Positions 44,008 to 54,131 are shown, counted from the stretch's first letter. The stretch is 55,418 nt of DNA from JBHIBA01 sp046758845 (GCA_046758845.1 JBHIBA010000003.1:1-55418); one strand, 5' to 3'. Program-made: numbers and translations. Notes: a model not told the origin generated them from the letters alone.

Positions 44008-44447
44008 GACGGCATGGCCCTTCCTTACAACTCACCGTCATGACGATGGCCCTCATTTTTCTTTCGGGTCTCGCTGCATTTCCGGGGTTCTCCGCCATGG
44101 CTGTGGAAGAAAATGAACGCGCCCGTTATCTTTTCGGGCTCCATTGCGTGGTTTGCCACGGGGAAACGGGGGATGGGGATGGCCCCACGGCGTTGTCTCT
44201 CGACCCTCGGCCCCGTGACTTCAGTGATGAACGGATCATGAGGGAACGAACGGACCGTCAACTCTTTCGGGTGATCCGGGAAGGGGGGCCGGCCGAGGGA
44301 AAATCCGTCTGGATGCCTCCCTGGAGAGAAATCCTGAGCGACGACGACATTCGAGGGCTGGTTCGGTTCGTCCGCTCCTTCCTGCGCCTGAAGGGGTCAA
44401 GGGACTCCCCGTTACCCCGGAAAGAAGAGTCCGGGAGCAGTAAGTGA
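44004..44447 (+). CDS. monohaem cytochrome c
   Basis: 147 residues with a signal peptide (TMALIFLSGLAAFPGFSAMA) and one c-haem site CVVCHGETGDGDG. The likely distal Met is in WMPPW. The LDPRPRDF segment is shared with the large cytochromes encoded at 27814 and 32812, so these came from a common cytochrome module. Confidence 0.9.
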   Translation: MRRHGPSLQLTVMTMALIFLSGLAAFPGFSAMAVEENERARYLFGLHCVVCHGETGDGDGPTALSLDPRPRDFSDERIMRERTDRQLFRVIREGGPAEGKSVWMPPWREILSDDDIRGLVRFVRSFLRLKGSRDSPLPRKEESGSSK

Positions 44448-44502
44448 GGTTTGGCGGCAAATGGAAACGGGATCGACAGGTTCCCAGAGGAAGGTGAGGA
44501 CA

Positions 44503-45135
44503 ATGAAAACAGAATTCGCATTTGCTCCCTCCGGGTGGAGGATGTCCCTTTGGATCTCAGCAATCCTGCTCTTCCTCATGCTTCCGGCCCGGGCCCTGGG
44601 ATACGGGTATGGGGCGGTCCAGGTCGATCCGTTGATCAAATCGTACAAGGGTCTCAAGGAGACCCTGGCGAAAGGCTCGATGGACTGGGGCAAGGTGGAC
44701 GTCGAGATCAAAGGCAAAGAGGTCTGGAAGCTGGTCAAGCTCGTGGACGCCGACTACAACCAGAAGCTCTCAGCCTCCTTCGAGAGATCCCTGACCGCGA
44801 AGGACACAGCCAAGTTGACTGATACCTATGAAAGAACCCTCTACTACCTCGTTCGGCACAAGCTGGACCACGTGGAGGCGAACATCAAGAATTTCCGCGC
44901 GGCCAAGGCGATTATCAAAGGCGGCCGGGAGTATTACAAGGCCATCTCGCGCCGGGTGAAGCGAAAGGACCGAAAGGCTGACAAGACGATCCGCAAGGCG
45001 TTTCGGGCGGCGCTCAAGAGTCTAGGGTCCCCGGGCGCCTTCAGCGTCGGGAAGAAGGCGGCCGATGTCAATAAATTCTGTGCCCAGAAGAAACGAATCG
45101 AGGAGGCACTGGCTAGGGTCTTCGAAGGGGGATGA
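44503..45135 (+). CDS. secreted helical protein of unknown function
   Basis: 210 residues from the ATG at 44503; an in-frame ATG at 44461 is also open. Signal peptide WISAILLFLMLPARALG. The mature part starts YGYGAVQVDPLIKSYKGL and is mostly basic amphipathic helices (RRVKRKDRKADKTIRKAF). One cysteine is present. No haem site and no known domain are seen. It lies between a cytochrome and a porin gene, so it may link inner and outer membrane parts of the chain. Confidence 0.75.
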   Translation: MKTEFAFAPSGWRMSLWISAILLFLMLPARALGYGYGAVQVDPLIKSYKGLKETLAKGSMDWGKVDVEIKGKEVWKLVKLVDADYNQKLSASFERSLTAKDTAKLTDTYERTLYYLVRHKLDHVEANIKNFRAAKAIIKGGREYYKAISRRVKRKDRKADKTIRKAFRAALKSLGSPGAFSVGKKAADVNKFCAQKKRIEEALARVFEGG

Positions 45136-45170
45136 GGGAGAAGGGAGCGATTCCCCAGAGTTAAGAAGGT

Positions 45171-45212
45171 GGGGGCTGACCAACGCCCTAGGAAAGCAGA
45201 AGGTCAGCCCCC
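45171..45212 (+). promoter_or_regulatory. 11-bp perfect hairpin before the porin gene
   Basis: GGGGGCTGACC pairs perfectly with GGTCAGCCCCC around a 20-base loop. No T-run follows. It probably stabilises the upstream mRNA 3' end or tunes porin expression. Confidence 0.55.
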
Positions 45213-45296
45213 GGCCACCACACGGCAGCGCCGCGCGGGGCGGGAAAATAGTTATCCCTCCCGGTGGGCGTTGTCAAACCGGGAGGGAGGAACGTG

Positions 45297-46382
45297 GTGA
45301 AGAAATGGCTGGGTGTTATGGGGGTCGTTGCGTTGGTCGCCTGGATGAGTCCCGGGGCGCTTGCACAAGTGGAAACACAACCGCTCCCTGAGGATCTTCC
45401 CGGGATCGACGAGATGATCTTCCACGGGTACATCGACTTTGAGTTCAAGGACGACGACTTCGCCGGCAAGGACCAGCAAGTTTTCGACAACCACCACTTC
45501 AACCTCTTCTTCGGGTCCCAGATCGCCTCGAACCTGCGGGCCCTTGGGGAGATCGAGATCGAGCACACGGGCGAGGAGTTCAAGGTGGAGTTTGCCGAGA
45601 TCGAGTGGAAACCCTTGGGCACCGACTGGCTGGAGCTTGTCGCCGGGGCGATCATCGTTCCCTTCGGCCTCGAGCTCCGCTACCACGCCTCGCCCAACAA
45701 CCTCCTCATCAGCCGTCCCTTGGCGGCCCGGTCCATCATTCCCGGGACCTGGACCGACCCGGGTGTCGTGGCGAGGGGGACGATCGCCACCGGGAACAAT
45801 TCAAGCTTCTTCTACCACGTCTATGCGAACAATGGCCTCAGCGACAAGGACAAGGACGGGGTCTTCGAGCAGAAGGATACAAAAACCGCTCGTGACGTCA
45901 ACGACGACAAGGCCCTGGGGTTCCAGATCGGCTTTTTGCCTTTCCCCGGACTTGAAGTCGGCGCTTCCTTTCAGACCGGGAAGTGGGACCTCAGCGAGGA
46001 CTTCCGCTACGTCATGTACGGTGGGCACGTGGATTTCAAGTACAAACCTTTCACCCTCCTTGCCGAAGGGGTAGTCTTGGACGTAGAAGGGAGCGCCGCG
46101 GGAGGCGGGGACGCAACCCTCCCCGGCTTCTACGTCCTCCTGGCGTATGACCCGATCCCCAAGTGGCAGGTCGTTGCCCGATTCGACTGGGTGGACAACG
46201 AGGACGGCGTCGTCTCGACCAAGCAGAGCATCACCCCGGGGGCGGACGAGCGCCAGGTCTCCATCGGCCTGTCCTACAAGCCTCAGCCCTGGCTGAAGCT
46301 CAAAGTCGAGTACTTCAACCGCGAACTGGAGCTCGAGGACGACCAAAACGCTTTCGGCTTCCAGGTCGTGGCCAACTGGTAG
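45297..46382 (+). CDS. outer-membrane beta-barrel porin
   Basis: 361 residues from a GTG with GGGAGG six bases upstream. Signal peptide ends PGALAQ. The mature protein is rich in alternating hydrophobic strands with aromatic girdles, and ends in VVANW, a terminal aromatic typical of barrel proteins. The motif GAIIVPFGLELRYHASPNN resembles phosphate-selective-porin-like (OprP/O) or cytochrome-associated porins. In this operon it may form the outer-membrane part of an electron conduit, or supply substrate; the sequence does not decide. Confidence 0.85.
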   Translation: MKKWLGVMGVVALVAWMSPGALAQVETQPLPEDLPGIDEMIFHGYIDFEFKDDDFAGKDQQVFDNHHFNLFFGSQIASNLRALGEIEIEHTGEEFKVEFAEIEWKPLGTDWLELVAGAIIVPFGLELRYHASPNNLLISRPLAARSIIPGTWTDPGVVARGTIATGNNSSFFYHVYANNGLSDKDKDGVFEQKDTKTARDVNDDKALGFQIGFLPFPGLEVGASFQTGKWDLSEDFRYVMYGGHVDFKYKPFTLLAEGVVLDVEGSAAGGGDATLPGFYVLLAYDPIPKWQVVARFDWVDNEDGVVSTKQSITPGADERQVSIGLSYKPQPWLKLKVEYFNRELELEDDQNAFGFQVVANW

Positions 46383-46451
46383 GCCGAGTCGAGAACTACA
46401 GGGCCGATCGGCGCGGCGAGTCACCCGGCCCAGAGAACCTTGGAGGAGATC

Positions 46452-48446
46452 ATGAGCAGGCCGGCTCCCAACCGAAGACAAACGAAGGGCCGGCAGGCGG
46501 GAGGGCTCCACCCACCGGGAGCCCTCCTGACAATTTCTTTCCTCGCTGGCCTCCTACTCCTGTCCGTCGCGGCGGCGAACAGCCTCCGGGCTGCGGACCT
46601 CTCCGACGTGGAGCGCCTGGCCCGCGATTTTGCCACGGTCCTGGAGGAGAGGTTGCGTCCCCCAAGGGCGACGGTCCTTCGCGTCTCCGGCGACCGCCTC
46701 ACCGCCATCCAGGCCCGCCAGTGGATGCTATCCGCGGGGACAAGGTTCCATCTGGTCCGCAAGGAGCAAGAAGTGCTCCACCCGATCACTGGAGAGAGCC
46801 TTGGGTTTGTTGAGGTCCCCGTAGGGGAGGTCGAGGCGATCACGGGCGGAGACCGGGTATTCATGGGGCGGGTCCTCCGACTGGAAAAGGGAATCACTCC
46901 GAAGGCGGGCGACCTCCTGACCCCCTCTTCTCGGCAGGTCCTCGTCACCATCCTGCCCCTAGGGGGCGACCCCTCCACTGGTGTGAGCTATCTCCGGGAC
47001 CGGCTGGCCACTCGTCTTGCCGATGGCGGAAAGATCCAGGTCGTTGACGAGGCGCCCGTGAAGACGGTCCTCGCAAAGGCTGGGAGCCCTGGTGACGCCT
47101 CTGCGCTGTCCCCAAAGGTCCTCCGTGCATTGGCCGAAGAGCTCTCGATAAAGGTCGTGCTGGTCCGCTCGGTGGAAGCGGACAGGGGCGGCCGGCGGCT
47201 GCGGGTCCGCGCTGTCGCTACCCGAACCGGCGTCCTCGTGGCAACAAAGGAAATCTCCCTGGGCGCTGAGCGGCCGGTGCGGAGAGGACCCACTCCCGAA
47301 CCGCGCACCGGGCTCCGACCTCTTGCGCCGAAGGGGCAGGTCACGGAACCTGCGGCGCAGCCAAAACCCCCGGAGGCGGTCGGAGGTCTCAGGGCCCTGA
47401 AACGTCCGCGCGAGTTCAGCGGCGGAGGAAAGGTCGTCCAGCTGGACTTCGCGTTGACCAGTCTGGACGTGGCGGACACGGATGGTGACGGAAGAAGCGA
47501 GGTGGTGCTTGTCAGTGAGGATCGAGTCTGGCGACTCGACCTCAGTCCGAAGAGTCCTGTTCCCCAATCGATTTACCGGCGCTTCATGGGCGCCAACTTC
47601 ATCCACGTCCGGGCCTCCGACATCAACCGCAATGGCAAGGCGGAGATCTTTGTAACGAATCACCCCGACCGGGTTGTCAACTCCTTCGTCCTGGAAACTG
47701 ATGGGGCAGGCTACCGAAATCTCTCCACGAAACTCCCGAGCCGGTCAGCCCACTACGAGATTGCGGGAGATTGGGACGGGGACGGTCGGAACGACCTCTT
47801 CTGGCAAAGGGCCGGGCTGGACGACCTCTTTCTGGGATCGGTCCACAGGGCTGTGTGGAAGACCGGACGTTATACCGAAGCGCCCTTCCCAACACTCCCC
47901 CAGAGTCTATCGCTCTACGGCTTCGTCGTTGGGGACCTGACCGGGGACGCTCAACGAGACTTCGCCTACCTGGACCGCTTCGGCAAAGTTGTCGCATTCT
48001 CTCCATCGGAGAAGGTTCTCGCCCGGAGCGAGGAGACGTACGGAGGCTCTGCCACCCCCATCTACCCCAACCACATCGGGGACCCGATTGAGTACGGCTT
48101 TAAGAAGACCCGTCTCGTCCTCCGTGACCTGGACGGCGACGGACGGCCCGAGATCTTAACCGTGAAGAACGTCCTGAGGCGGGGGAAAGTCGGCTTCGTC
48201 AAGGTGAAGTCGCTGGTGAGTTACGACAACGGGCGCATCGCCGCCCTCAAGTGGACGAAGGGCGGACTGGAGGAGCGGTGGGCCACTCCCTTGCTGGGGG
48301 GATATGTGGTGGACTTCGCCGTTGGCGACGTGGACGGAGAGGGCCGCACCGATCTGGTGGTCGGAGTCCTCGAGCCTCCCGAAGGATCGCTGTTTCGTGG
48401 TTACCGATCGAAACGCAGCCGGCTGCACGTCTTTCCGCTCCAGTGA
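46452..48446 (+). CDS. secreted FG-GAP/VCBS repeat protein
   Basis: 664 residues from the ATG at 46452. A signal segment (LTISFLAGLLLLSVAAANS) is followed by a 250-residue N-terminal region like flagellar-assembly (FlgT) C-terminal or CsgG-type lipoproteins (VRKEQEVLHPITGESLGFVE). Then come at least five FG-GAP units with calcium loops: DTDGDGRSE, DINRNGKAE, DWDGDGRND, DLDGDGRPE, DVDGEGRTD. A beta-propeller on the periplasmic or outer face is predicted. It follows the porin gene by 70 bases. Confidence 0.82.
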   Translation: MSRPAPNRRQTKGRQAGGLHPPGALLTISFLAGLLLLSVAAANSLRAADLSDVERLARDFATVLEERLRPPRATVLRVSGDRLTAIQARQWMLSAGTRFHLVRKEQEVLHPITGESLGFVEVPVGEVEAITGGDRVFMGRVLRLEKGITPKAGDLLTPSSRQVLVTILPLGGDPSTGVSYLRDRLATRLADGGKIQVVDEAPVKTVLAKAGSPGDASALSPKVLRALAEELSIKVVLVRSVEADRGGRRLRVRAVATRTGVLVATKEISLGAERPVRRGPTPEPRTGLRPLAPKGQVTEPAAQPKPPEAVGGLRALKRPREFSGGGKVVQLDFALTSLDVADTDGDGRSEVVLVSEDRVWRLDLSPKSPVPQSIYRRFMGANFIHVRASDINRNGKAEIFVTNHPDRVVNSFVLETDGAGYRNLSTKLPSRSAHYEIAGDWDGDGRNDLFWQRAGLDDLFLGSVHRAVWKTGRYTEAPFPTLPQSLSLYGFVVGDLTGDAQRDFAYLDRFGKVVAFSPSEKVLARSEETYGGSATPIYPNHIGDPIEYGFKKTRLVLRDLDGDGRPEILTVKNVLRRGKVGFVKVKSLVSYDNGRIAALKWTKGGLEERWATPLLGGYVVDFAVGDVDGEGRTDLVVGVLEPPEGSLFRGYRSKRSRLHVFPLQ

Positions 48447-48507
48447 GCAAAGCCCCGATAGGGCGCAATCGCGTCGAAGCCGGATCGGGAAGGGGGAAAC
48501 CCGCGCC

Positions 48508-49932
48508 ATGAGGAAGCGCGTCGTCATCCTGGGCGGTGGTCCATGCGGCCTCAGCGCGGCCTGGAGGCTAACTACGGGGGCCGAAGACATCGACGTTGTC
48601 GTGGTAGAGCGAGAGGAGGAAGTGGGCGGCCTCTGCCGGACCTTGGCCCACGGAGATTTCCGCTTTGACCTCGGGGGACATCGTTTCATCTCCTCCGACC
48701 CGGTGCTCATCGAACGCATTCGCCGGCTGATGGGGGAGGAGCTTCTCCTTCGCGAACGAAAGAGCGTCATCCGACTGGAGGGCCGCGACTTCGCCTATCC
48801 CCTCTCTGCGTCCGATCTGCTCAAGCGCCTCCCCCCGGGTTTGACACTCCGGGCTTTTGCCGATTTTCTGAGAACCGGTTCCTGGAGGCGGAACGGCGGT
48901 CCTCCCGACGTCTCCTTTGAAGACTGGGTCGTCCGTCGGTTCGGGCGCACTCTGTTCGATCTCTTTTTCGGACCCTACTCGGAAAAACTCTGGGGGAGGC
49001 CGCCTTCGCGTCTCTCAGCGGATTGGGCGGCTCAACGGATCTCCCTCTTGAATCTGGGAGAAGTGGCCCTTCGGCTCCTCGGTCTCGGCCAGGGGACGCC
49101 CAGGACCTACTCGAAGCGCTACTACTACCCGAGGGAAGGGATCGGCCAGATCTTCCGGTTCATTGCTGCCGAGGTGGAGGCCGGGGGCGGACTCATCCTC
49201 CGGGGGACCAGGGCCATGTCGGTCCGGTCCGAAGGAGGCCGGGTGGTATCCGTTGAGATCGACAGAAGTGATGGACGCTTTTTCCTTTATTGCGATTACC
49301 TGATTTCCACCCTCCCCCTCCCGGAACTGATCCGGCTATTTAGAGATAAAGAAGCGCACGGCGTCCGGGAAAGCGCCACTCGCCTCCAGTTCCGGAGCAT
49401 GCGCTTCCTCAACCTGCTTATCGACCGGCCGCAGATCAGCCCGAACACCTGGATTTACGTTCCAGAATCCCGTTACCTCATGACGCGCATCCAGGAGCCC
49501 AAACGTAGGAGCCCCCACAGCGCACCGCCCGGCAAGACTTCCCTGATGCTGGAGATCCCTTGCGCCCAAGGGGACGGTCTCTGGACGGCTTCCGACGACG
49601 CGCTTGCTGATCGATGCCTCCGGGATCTGGACGCCTTGGGCATCCGTATTCGAAACGATGTGCTGGGTTGCTTTTCCACCCGGGCGGTCCACGCCTACCC
49701 CATTTATTCCCTGGACTATCGGATCCACCGCGGTCGCTTGCTCCAGTTCCTGGGACGGTTCGAGAATCTTCTGTCCTGTGGCCGACAGGGGACATTCCGC
49801 TATCTCTTCATGGACGCGGCCATGAAGATGGGGTTTTCCGCCGCGCGCTGCGTCTTGGGAGAGGCTGACTGTGAAGAGCTCGATGGCATCGCCGCCGAGG
49901 CCAGGCTTATCGAAGCCGGGGCGACGACTTGA
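48508..49932 (+). CDS. FAD-dependent oxidoreductase (protoporphyrinogen oxidase/UDP-galactopyranose mutase-like)
   Basis: 474 residues. The dinucleotide fold is RVVILGGGPCGLSAAWRL, with EEEVGGLCRT and DLGGHRF behind it. The middle FGPYSEKLWG and YYYPREGIGQI motifs are shared by a family of amine-oxidase-fold proteins that accompany polysaccharide or lipid-sugar genes. It is followed by a membrane glycosyltransferase gene overlapping it by 62 bases. A role in modifying a sugar or isoprenoid intermediate is likely. Confidence 0.85.
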   Translation: MRKRVVILGGGPCGLSAAWRLTTGAEDIDVVVVEREEEVGGLCRTLAHGDFRFDLGGHRFISSDPVLIERIRRLMGEELLLRERKSVIRLEGRDFAYPLSASDLLKRLPPGLTLRAFADFLRTGSWRRNGGPPDVSFEDWVVRRFGRTLFDLFFGPYSEKLWGRPPSRLSADWAAQRISLLNLGEVALRLLGLGQGTPRTYSKRYYYPREGIGQIFRFIAAEVEAGGGLILRGTRAMSVRSEGGRVVSVEIDRSDGRFFLYCDYLISTLPLPELIRLFRDKEAHGVRESATRLQFRSMRFLNLLIDRPQISPNTWIYVPESRYLMTRIQEPKRRSPHSAPPGKTSLMLEIPCAQGDGLWTASDDALADRCLRDLDALGIRIRNDVLGCFSTRAVHAYPIYSLDYRIHRGRLLQFLGRFENLLSCGRQGTFRYLFMDAAMKMGFSAARCVLGEADCEELDGIAAEARLIEAGATT

Positions 49933-51481
49933 CCCGCCTTTCGCAAAAGGGACGTGGACCTTTGCCATTGCCATCACGGCACTGGGGGTCACCCTTCGGA
50001 TGGCCTTTGCCGTGGACTACCTGGAGGGATGGGACTCGGTCGATTTCGCCTTGGCCTTGGACCATTACTCTCTCTCGGAGCAACAACCTCATTTCCCCGG
50101 CTATCCCGTCTATATCTGGATTGCCCGAACCCTCAGACCCCTTTTCACCGGTGAGGCCTCCGCTCTGGCGGCCACCAGCGCCCTCTTTGGGGGGCTCGCG
50201 CTTCTGCCTTTCTTCGGGCTCGCCAGGACGCTTTTCGGTCCCTCTGAGGCTATCGCGGCCACACTGTTTTTTCTTTTCACTCCCCTTCAATTCCTGGCCG
50301 GCACGAAAGCGCTGTCCGATGCCACGGGCCTTTTCTTCTTACTGACCTTCCTTTGGCTGGCCCTTTGTGCGCAAAGGGAAGCGGAAAGACCGGGGGGATG
50401 GGTGTTTGCGGGCCTTGCCGGGTCCGCCCTGGCTTTGACCCTGGGCGTACGACTTTCCTACACCCCTTTCGTGCTTACGGGTGCTTTCCTGCTCGTTCCC
50501 TGGTTGAGGGCATCCCGAAGTTCTTCCGAACGCCTTTGCCGGGTCGTTGTTCCTCTCGCGGCCTTTACGCTTTCCGCTGCGTCCTGGCTATGGTGGCAGA
50601 TGGCGCAGGAGGGGGTGCGCGGCTTCTGGACCGAGGCCCTTCGCTTCACCGAAGGACACTTCGGAGAATGGGGAGGAACGGTCGTGACAAACCCGGACAT
50701 CGGGGGCCGTCTGGCGGAGCTATTCCGGGGGCTCTTTGTCCACGGATTGGGGTTTTGGGAGCCGGGAAGCGAAAGCTGGCGGTGGTTAGCGACGCTCACC
50801 GTGGGTGGGGTCGTCCTAGCGGGATTTCTATCTATCCATACGGCCTCGCGAAGTAAGGTCTTTTTCCTGGCGTCCTGGCTGATTCCCTATGGAGTTTGGG
50901 TCCTTCTAGCCCAGAATCCAGGTAAGCCGAGACACCTCCTCCCTCTCGTTCCCCTCTTCCTGATGTGCGGGTCGGTAGGGGCGAGACGGCTGGCCGCCGC
51001 CGTCTGCAATCTTTTCCCCGGCCTCGAAGGATACACGAAGCCAATAGGGATGATCTTCGTTGGTCTGGCAACCCTCGGACCTGCTTTGACTTCCATCCAG
51101 CTTGCCCGGGTTCACAAAGCTGAGCCCGCACCGGCCTTACAGATGGTTCAATACATAAGGGAACGGTTCGGCCCCGGAGAGGTAATGGTTTTCCTCGGCG
51201 AGGAGAAAAGGCTGTTCGACTACTATGCTCCCGCATTCTTCGTCGAGCGGCTCCGGAGCGCAGCCGACGCGGAGGCGGCCCTTGCCGTTCATCAACCGCT
51301 CCCTCAAGCGGTCTTTTTCACTTCCGGTATCCACGGACTAGACGGGACTGCTTCCAGTACCCCGAAGAACCTCCAACTGGTCCGAGTATTTTCCAGGAAC
51401 CCGTATGTCCATCCGGCCTACAGCCGTGTCGCTCTTTACCGCCTCCATCCTCAGTTAGAGGAAGGGCACTCCAAACCATGA
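49871..51481 (+). CDS. GT39-like membrane glycosyltransferase
   Basis: 536 residues with about ten membrane spans. The first periplasmic loop has the catalytic-type acidic residues in EGWDSVDFALAL and the PHFPGYPVYIW motif typical of lipid-phosphate-sugar transferases of the PMT/ArnT type. The frame starts at a GTG at 49871, or an ATG at 49883, inside the FAD gene. The stop overlaps the next gene by ATGA. It should transfer a sugar from a polyprenyl-phosphate donor in the periplasm. Confidence 0.82.
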   Translation: MKSSMASPPRPGLSKPGRRLDPPFAKGTWTFAIAITALGVTLRMAFAVDYLEGWDSVDFALALDHYSLSEQQPHFPGYPVYIWIARTLRPLFTGEASALAATSALFGGLALLPFFGLARTLFGPSEAIAATLFFLFTPLQFLAGTKALSDATGLFFLLTFLWLALCAQREAERPGGWVFAGLAGSALALTLGVRLSYTPFVLTGAFLLVPWLRASRSSSERLCRVVVPLAAFTLSAASWLWWQMAQEGVRGFWTEALRFTEGHFGEWGGTVVTNPDIGGRLAELFRGLFVHGLGFWEPGSESWRWLATLTVGGVVLAGFLSIHTASRSKVFFLASWLIPYGVWVLLAQNPGKPRHLLPLVPLFLMCGSVGARRLAAAVCNLFPGLEGYTKPIGMIFVGLATLGPALTSIQLARVHKAEPAPALQMVQYIRERFGPGEVMVFLGEEKRLFDYYAPAFFVERLRSAADAEAALAVHQPLPQAVFFTSGIHGLDGTASSTPKNLQLVRVFSRNPYVHPAYSRVALYRLHPQLEEGHSKP

Positions 51482-53004
51482 ACGCTTCGCACAATCGGTT
51501 CGAGACGGTCTCGCTCCTCGTTGTCGTGTTCACGGTCGGCGGTGCGGTGATGGTTCTGGAGATCCTAGGGTCCCGCATCCTGGGACCCTATTTCGGCGCC
51601 GGCCTATACGTGTGGTCCGGCATCATTTCGGTCACGCTACTTTCCTTGGCCCTTGGCTACTGGCTCGGCGGTCTCTTGGCTGACCGCTGGAACCAACTCT
51701 CAACGCTGACCGGTCTCACTTTCGCGGCTGCTCTTCTGATCTTGCTCATCCCCACAGCCCGGCCGCTCGTGTTGACCCATGCGGGTCGATTGGGATTCCG
51801 GCCGGGGGTGTTAGTCAGCGCGTTCCTCCTTTTCTTTCCGCCCCTGACTCTCCTGGGGATGGTGACCCCGGCGGCGGTCAAACTGCACACTCGGAACCTG
51901 GCAAACCTCGGCTTGACGGCCGGCCGCCTATACGCGGTTTCCACACTGGGGAGTTTGCTCGGAACCCTGTTGACCGGCTTTGTCCTCCTCCCCGCCTTCG
52001 GGACCGCCCGAGTCTTGCATTTCACGGCGGGCCTCCTCGTCCTTCTCGCCTTGATCACAGGGGCCCGGAACAAGTGTTCTCAATCCCTCGTGCCACTCGT
52101 CGGCTTGGCCGTTCTTCTCTTCCCGATCCTGGGCCGGCAGACACCCGCGGGACAAATGATCGATCCCTGGAGGGTTCTTCACCGGTCGGAGAGCCTTTAC
52201 GGGAACTTGGTGGTGGCGGAATCGGGGACCACGAGGCACCTGCTAGTAGATGGGACGGTCCAAAGCGCCATTGAACTTAAATCAAGAGAGCTTGTATTCG
52301 CGAGCCATCGGCTGATCCTGGAAATCCTGGGGAGGGTCGCCCCCGCCCGGGGGCAGACACGGTCCCGACTCTTGGTTGTAGGACTTGCTGGGGGAGTTCT
52401 CCCCACGAAGCTCTCCGATTCCCGGTGGGACATCCAGATTGTGGAGATCGATGGGCGAATGCCAGAGGTGGCCCGAGATTTTTTTGGGTGGAACCCCCGG
52501 AGATTTCGCTTTACGGAAGATGACGGGCGCCACTTCCTTCAGACCCATACCGAAAGATTTGATGCTATCGTGCTGGACGCTTTCGTCGGTGAGGTGATCC
52601 CCGCACACCTCCTGACTCGCGAAAGCTTCGAACTGGCCCGAGCCAGACTCCGGCCGCATGGTCTTTTGCTTCTCAACACCATTGCCTTTCAGAGGGGGAA
52701 GAGTACGGTCATCCCCGCCTCGATCGCCCGCACCCTCTCTACGGCGTTTTCGCATGTCGTCCTCTGCCCTCTGCGGAAAGAGGGGAATTTCGGGAATATC
52801 GTCTTCGTAGCGGCGGGGCAGGAAAGGGTGCCAAGACCGTTCGCACCGGCCGGGGCCTGCGCCCCTCCCTCCGAAGTGTTGGAAGAGCCTGGGATCGTCC
52901 TTACCGATGATCGGAATCCTCTGGAAACATGGTGGGTCAAGAATTCTGCCTTGGCCCGGAGGGCGTTGTGGGAGGTCGTCGACCGTCGTGTCCTCTTCGA
53001 GTGA
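51478..53004 (+). CDS. membrane-fused spermidine-synthase-like protein
   Basis: 508 residues. The N-terminal 210 residues contain about seven membrane spans (MVLEILGSRILGPYFGAG and LYAVSTLGSLLGTLLTG), the half-MFS typical of fused MFS/spermidine synthase proteins. The C-terminal half has the aminopropyltransferase fold: VVGLAGGVLPTKL, VEIDGRMPEVA, DDGRHFLQ and VLDAFVGEVIPAHL. Function in such fusions is not settled. It ends the operon-like run of plus-strand genes. Confidence 0.85.
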   Translation: MNASHNRFETVSLLVVVFTVGGAVMVLEILGSRILGPYFGAGLYVWSGIISVTLLSLALGYWLGGLLADRWNQLSTLTGLTFAAALLILLIPTARPLVLTHAGRLGFRPGVLVSAFLLFFPPLTLLGMVTPAAVKLHTRNLANLGLTAGRLYAVSTLGSLLGTLLTGFVLLPAFGTARVLHFTAGLLVLLALITGARNKCSQSLVPLVGLAVLLFPILGRQTPAGQMIDPWRVLHRSESLYGNLVVAESGTTRHLLVDGTVQSAIELKSRELVFASHRLILEILGRVAPARGQTRSRLLVVGLAGGVLPTKLSDSRWDIQIVEIDGRMPEVARDFFGWNPRRFRFTEDDGRHFLQTHTERFDAIVLDAFVGEVIPAHLLTRESFELARARLRPHGLLLLNTIAFQRGKSTVIPASIARTLSTAFSHVVLCPLRKEGNFGNIVFVAAGQERVPRPFAPAGACAPPSEVLEEPGIVLTDDRNPLETWWVKNSALARRALWEVVDRRVLFE

Positions 53005-53059
53005 GCGAAAGGTGAGTGCCACCTGCATTGTACTCACTTCTTCGTCCATAACCTGTACT

Positions 53060-53953
53060 GGTTCAAGAGATATGAGACACAGGGGCCGTGGTTTTTGGTT
53101 TCACCAAGGCCTGGGCAGGGGTCAGGTAGTCCAGGGCCTGATGGGGTCGAACGTGGTTGTAGATGTGCTCCCACTTGCGAAGGTGGGCGTTGAGGGAGGC
53201 CACCGTCCATGGGAGCTTGTGCACCTCGTAGAACTCCTCGGTATGGGTCCTTTGGGCGCGCGAGAAGATCTCCATGACGTCCCAGCGACACACCACGTCG
53301 CGGGCCGTGAACTGCTTCAGCGTCACCCCCGCAAGAGGGCTCAGGTCCAGGGTGTCCACCTGGACGAGGTCCCCGGGGCGGCGGGGCTGATAGTCTTTGG
53401 GCTTGCGCGTGGCATAGGGCCGGCTGAGGCGACGCCTTTTGGCGCTCACACCGTTCACTTTGGGTTCCACCAACCGCCCCCGGCTTTTGAGGTGGCTCAG
53501 GAACCGGCCCACCGTGGAGACCGAGGGCGCGATCCCCTCGCGGCCAAGCAACACGACCAGCTTGACCTTGCCCCATCGAGCATACTGTTCTCGAAGGCGC
53601 AACACCGCCTGGACCAACTCCGGCGACCAGGTGGGCCTTCGCACCCGGCGGGGTCGCCGCGAGCGCGTCTGAAGCGTCGTCAGGTCCTTGGGGTCAAACC
53701 GAGCCCGCCACCGGTACAGCGTCGCTCGGCTCACCTGAAAGGTTCGGCAAACCAGCTTCACGTCCTCGCTCTCCCGCCAAAGACTCAGCGCCCGAAGCCG
53801 GTCCCGCGCCTCGCCGGAGAGTTCCAACGCCCCGCAGCCTCCTGCGTGCAGGAGGCTGCGGGGCAACCCAAATACCCGCATCCGGGGACCTCCTCTCTAT
53901 TGGCCCCTGGTAGTCTACCCCCTCCTCAGGGTTGTCTCACATCTATCTGAACC
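53060..53953. mobile_element. IS481-like insertion sequence, transposase damaged
   Basis: Imperfect terminal inverted repeats of about 20 bases (GGTTCAAGAGATATGAGACA at the left; complement of GGTTCAGATAGATGTGAGACA at the right, 53933-53953) flank a single transposase frame. The repeats may extend a few bases further out. No clear target duplication is seen. Confidence 0.75.
53063..53881 (-). pseudogene. IS481-type transposase with internal in-frame deletion
   Basis: 272 residues. An N-terminal helix-turn-helix (CRTFQVSRATLYRWRARF) is followed by the integrase core with the first catalytic Asp in VQVDTLDL. After DVVCRWDVMEIFSRA the sequence jumps to QRTHTEEFYEV, which in intact relatives comes some 60 residues later. 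The second Asp and the Glu of the DDE triad lie in the missing part. The start codon is also uncertain. It should be inactive, although the frame is still open and the ends are in place, so it could be moved in trans. Confidence 0.75.
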
Positions 53954-54131
53954 TATTCAGTAATGGCTGGAGGCAAGGACTCGATGGTTTCGGGCACAGG
54001 AGGCCGCTAGCCCAGTGAGCTATGGGGTCTGAGCTGATTGTACTCCTACTCTGGCTCTCATGTAGATGGCGGTTTGGTGACAGTCTCTTCTTTCCGCCCC
54101 TTTATCTTCCTTCTAACTCATTGATTTTAGA
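53954..54131. other. short intergenic region
   Basis: No gene is seen between the insertion sequence and the tRNA. An integrase gene, usual at this edge of a tRNA-borne island, is missing. Confidence 0.4.
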
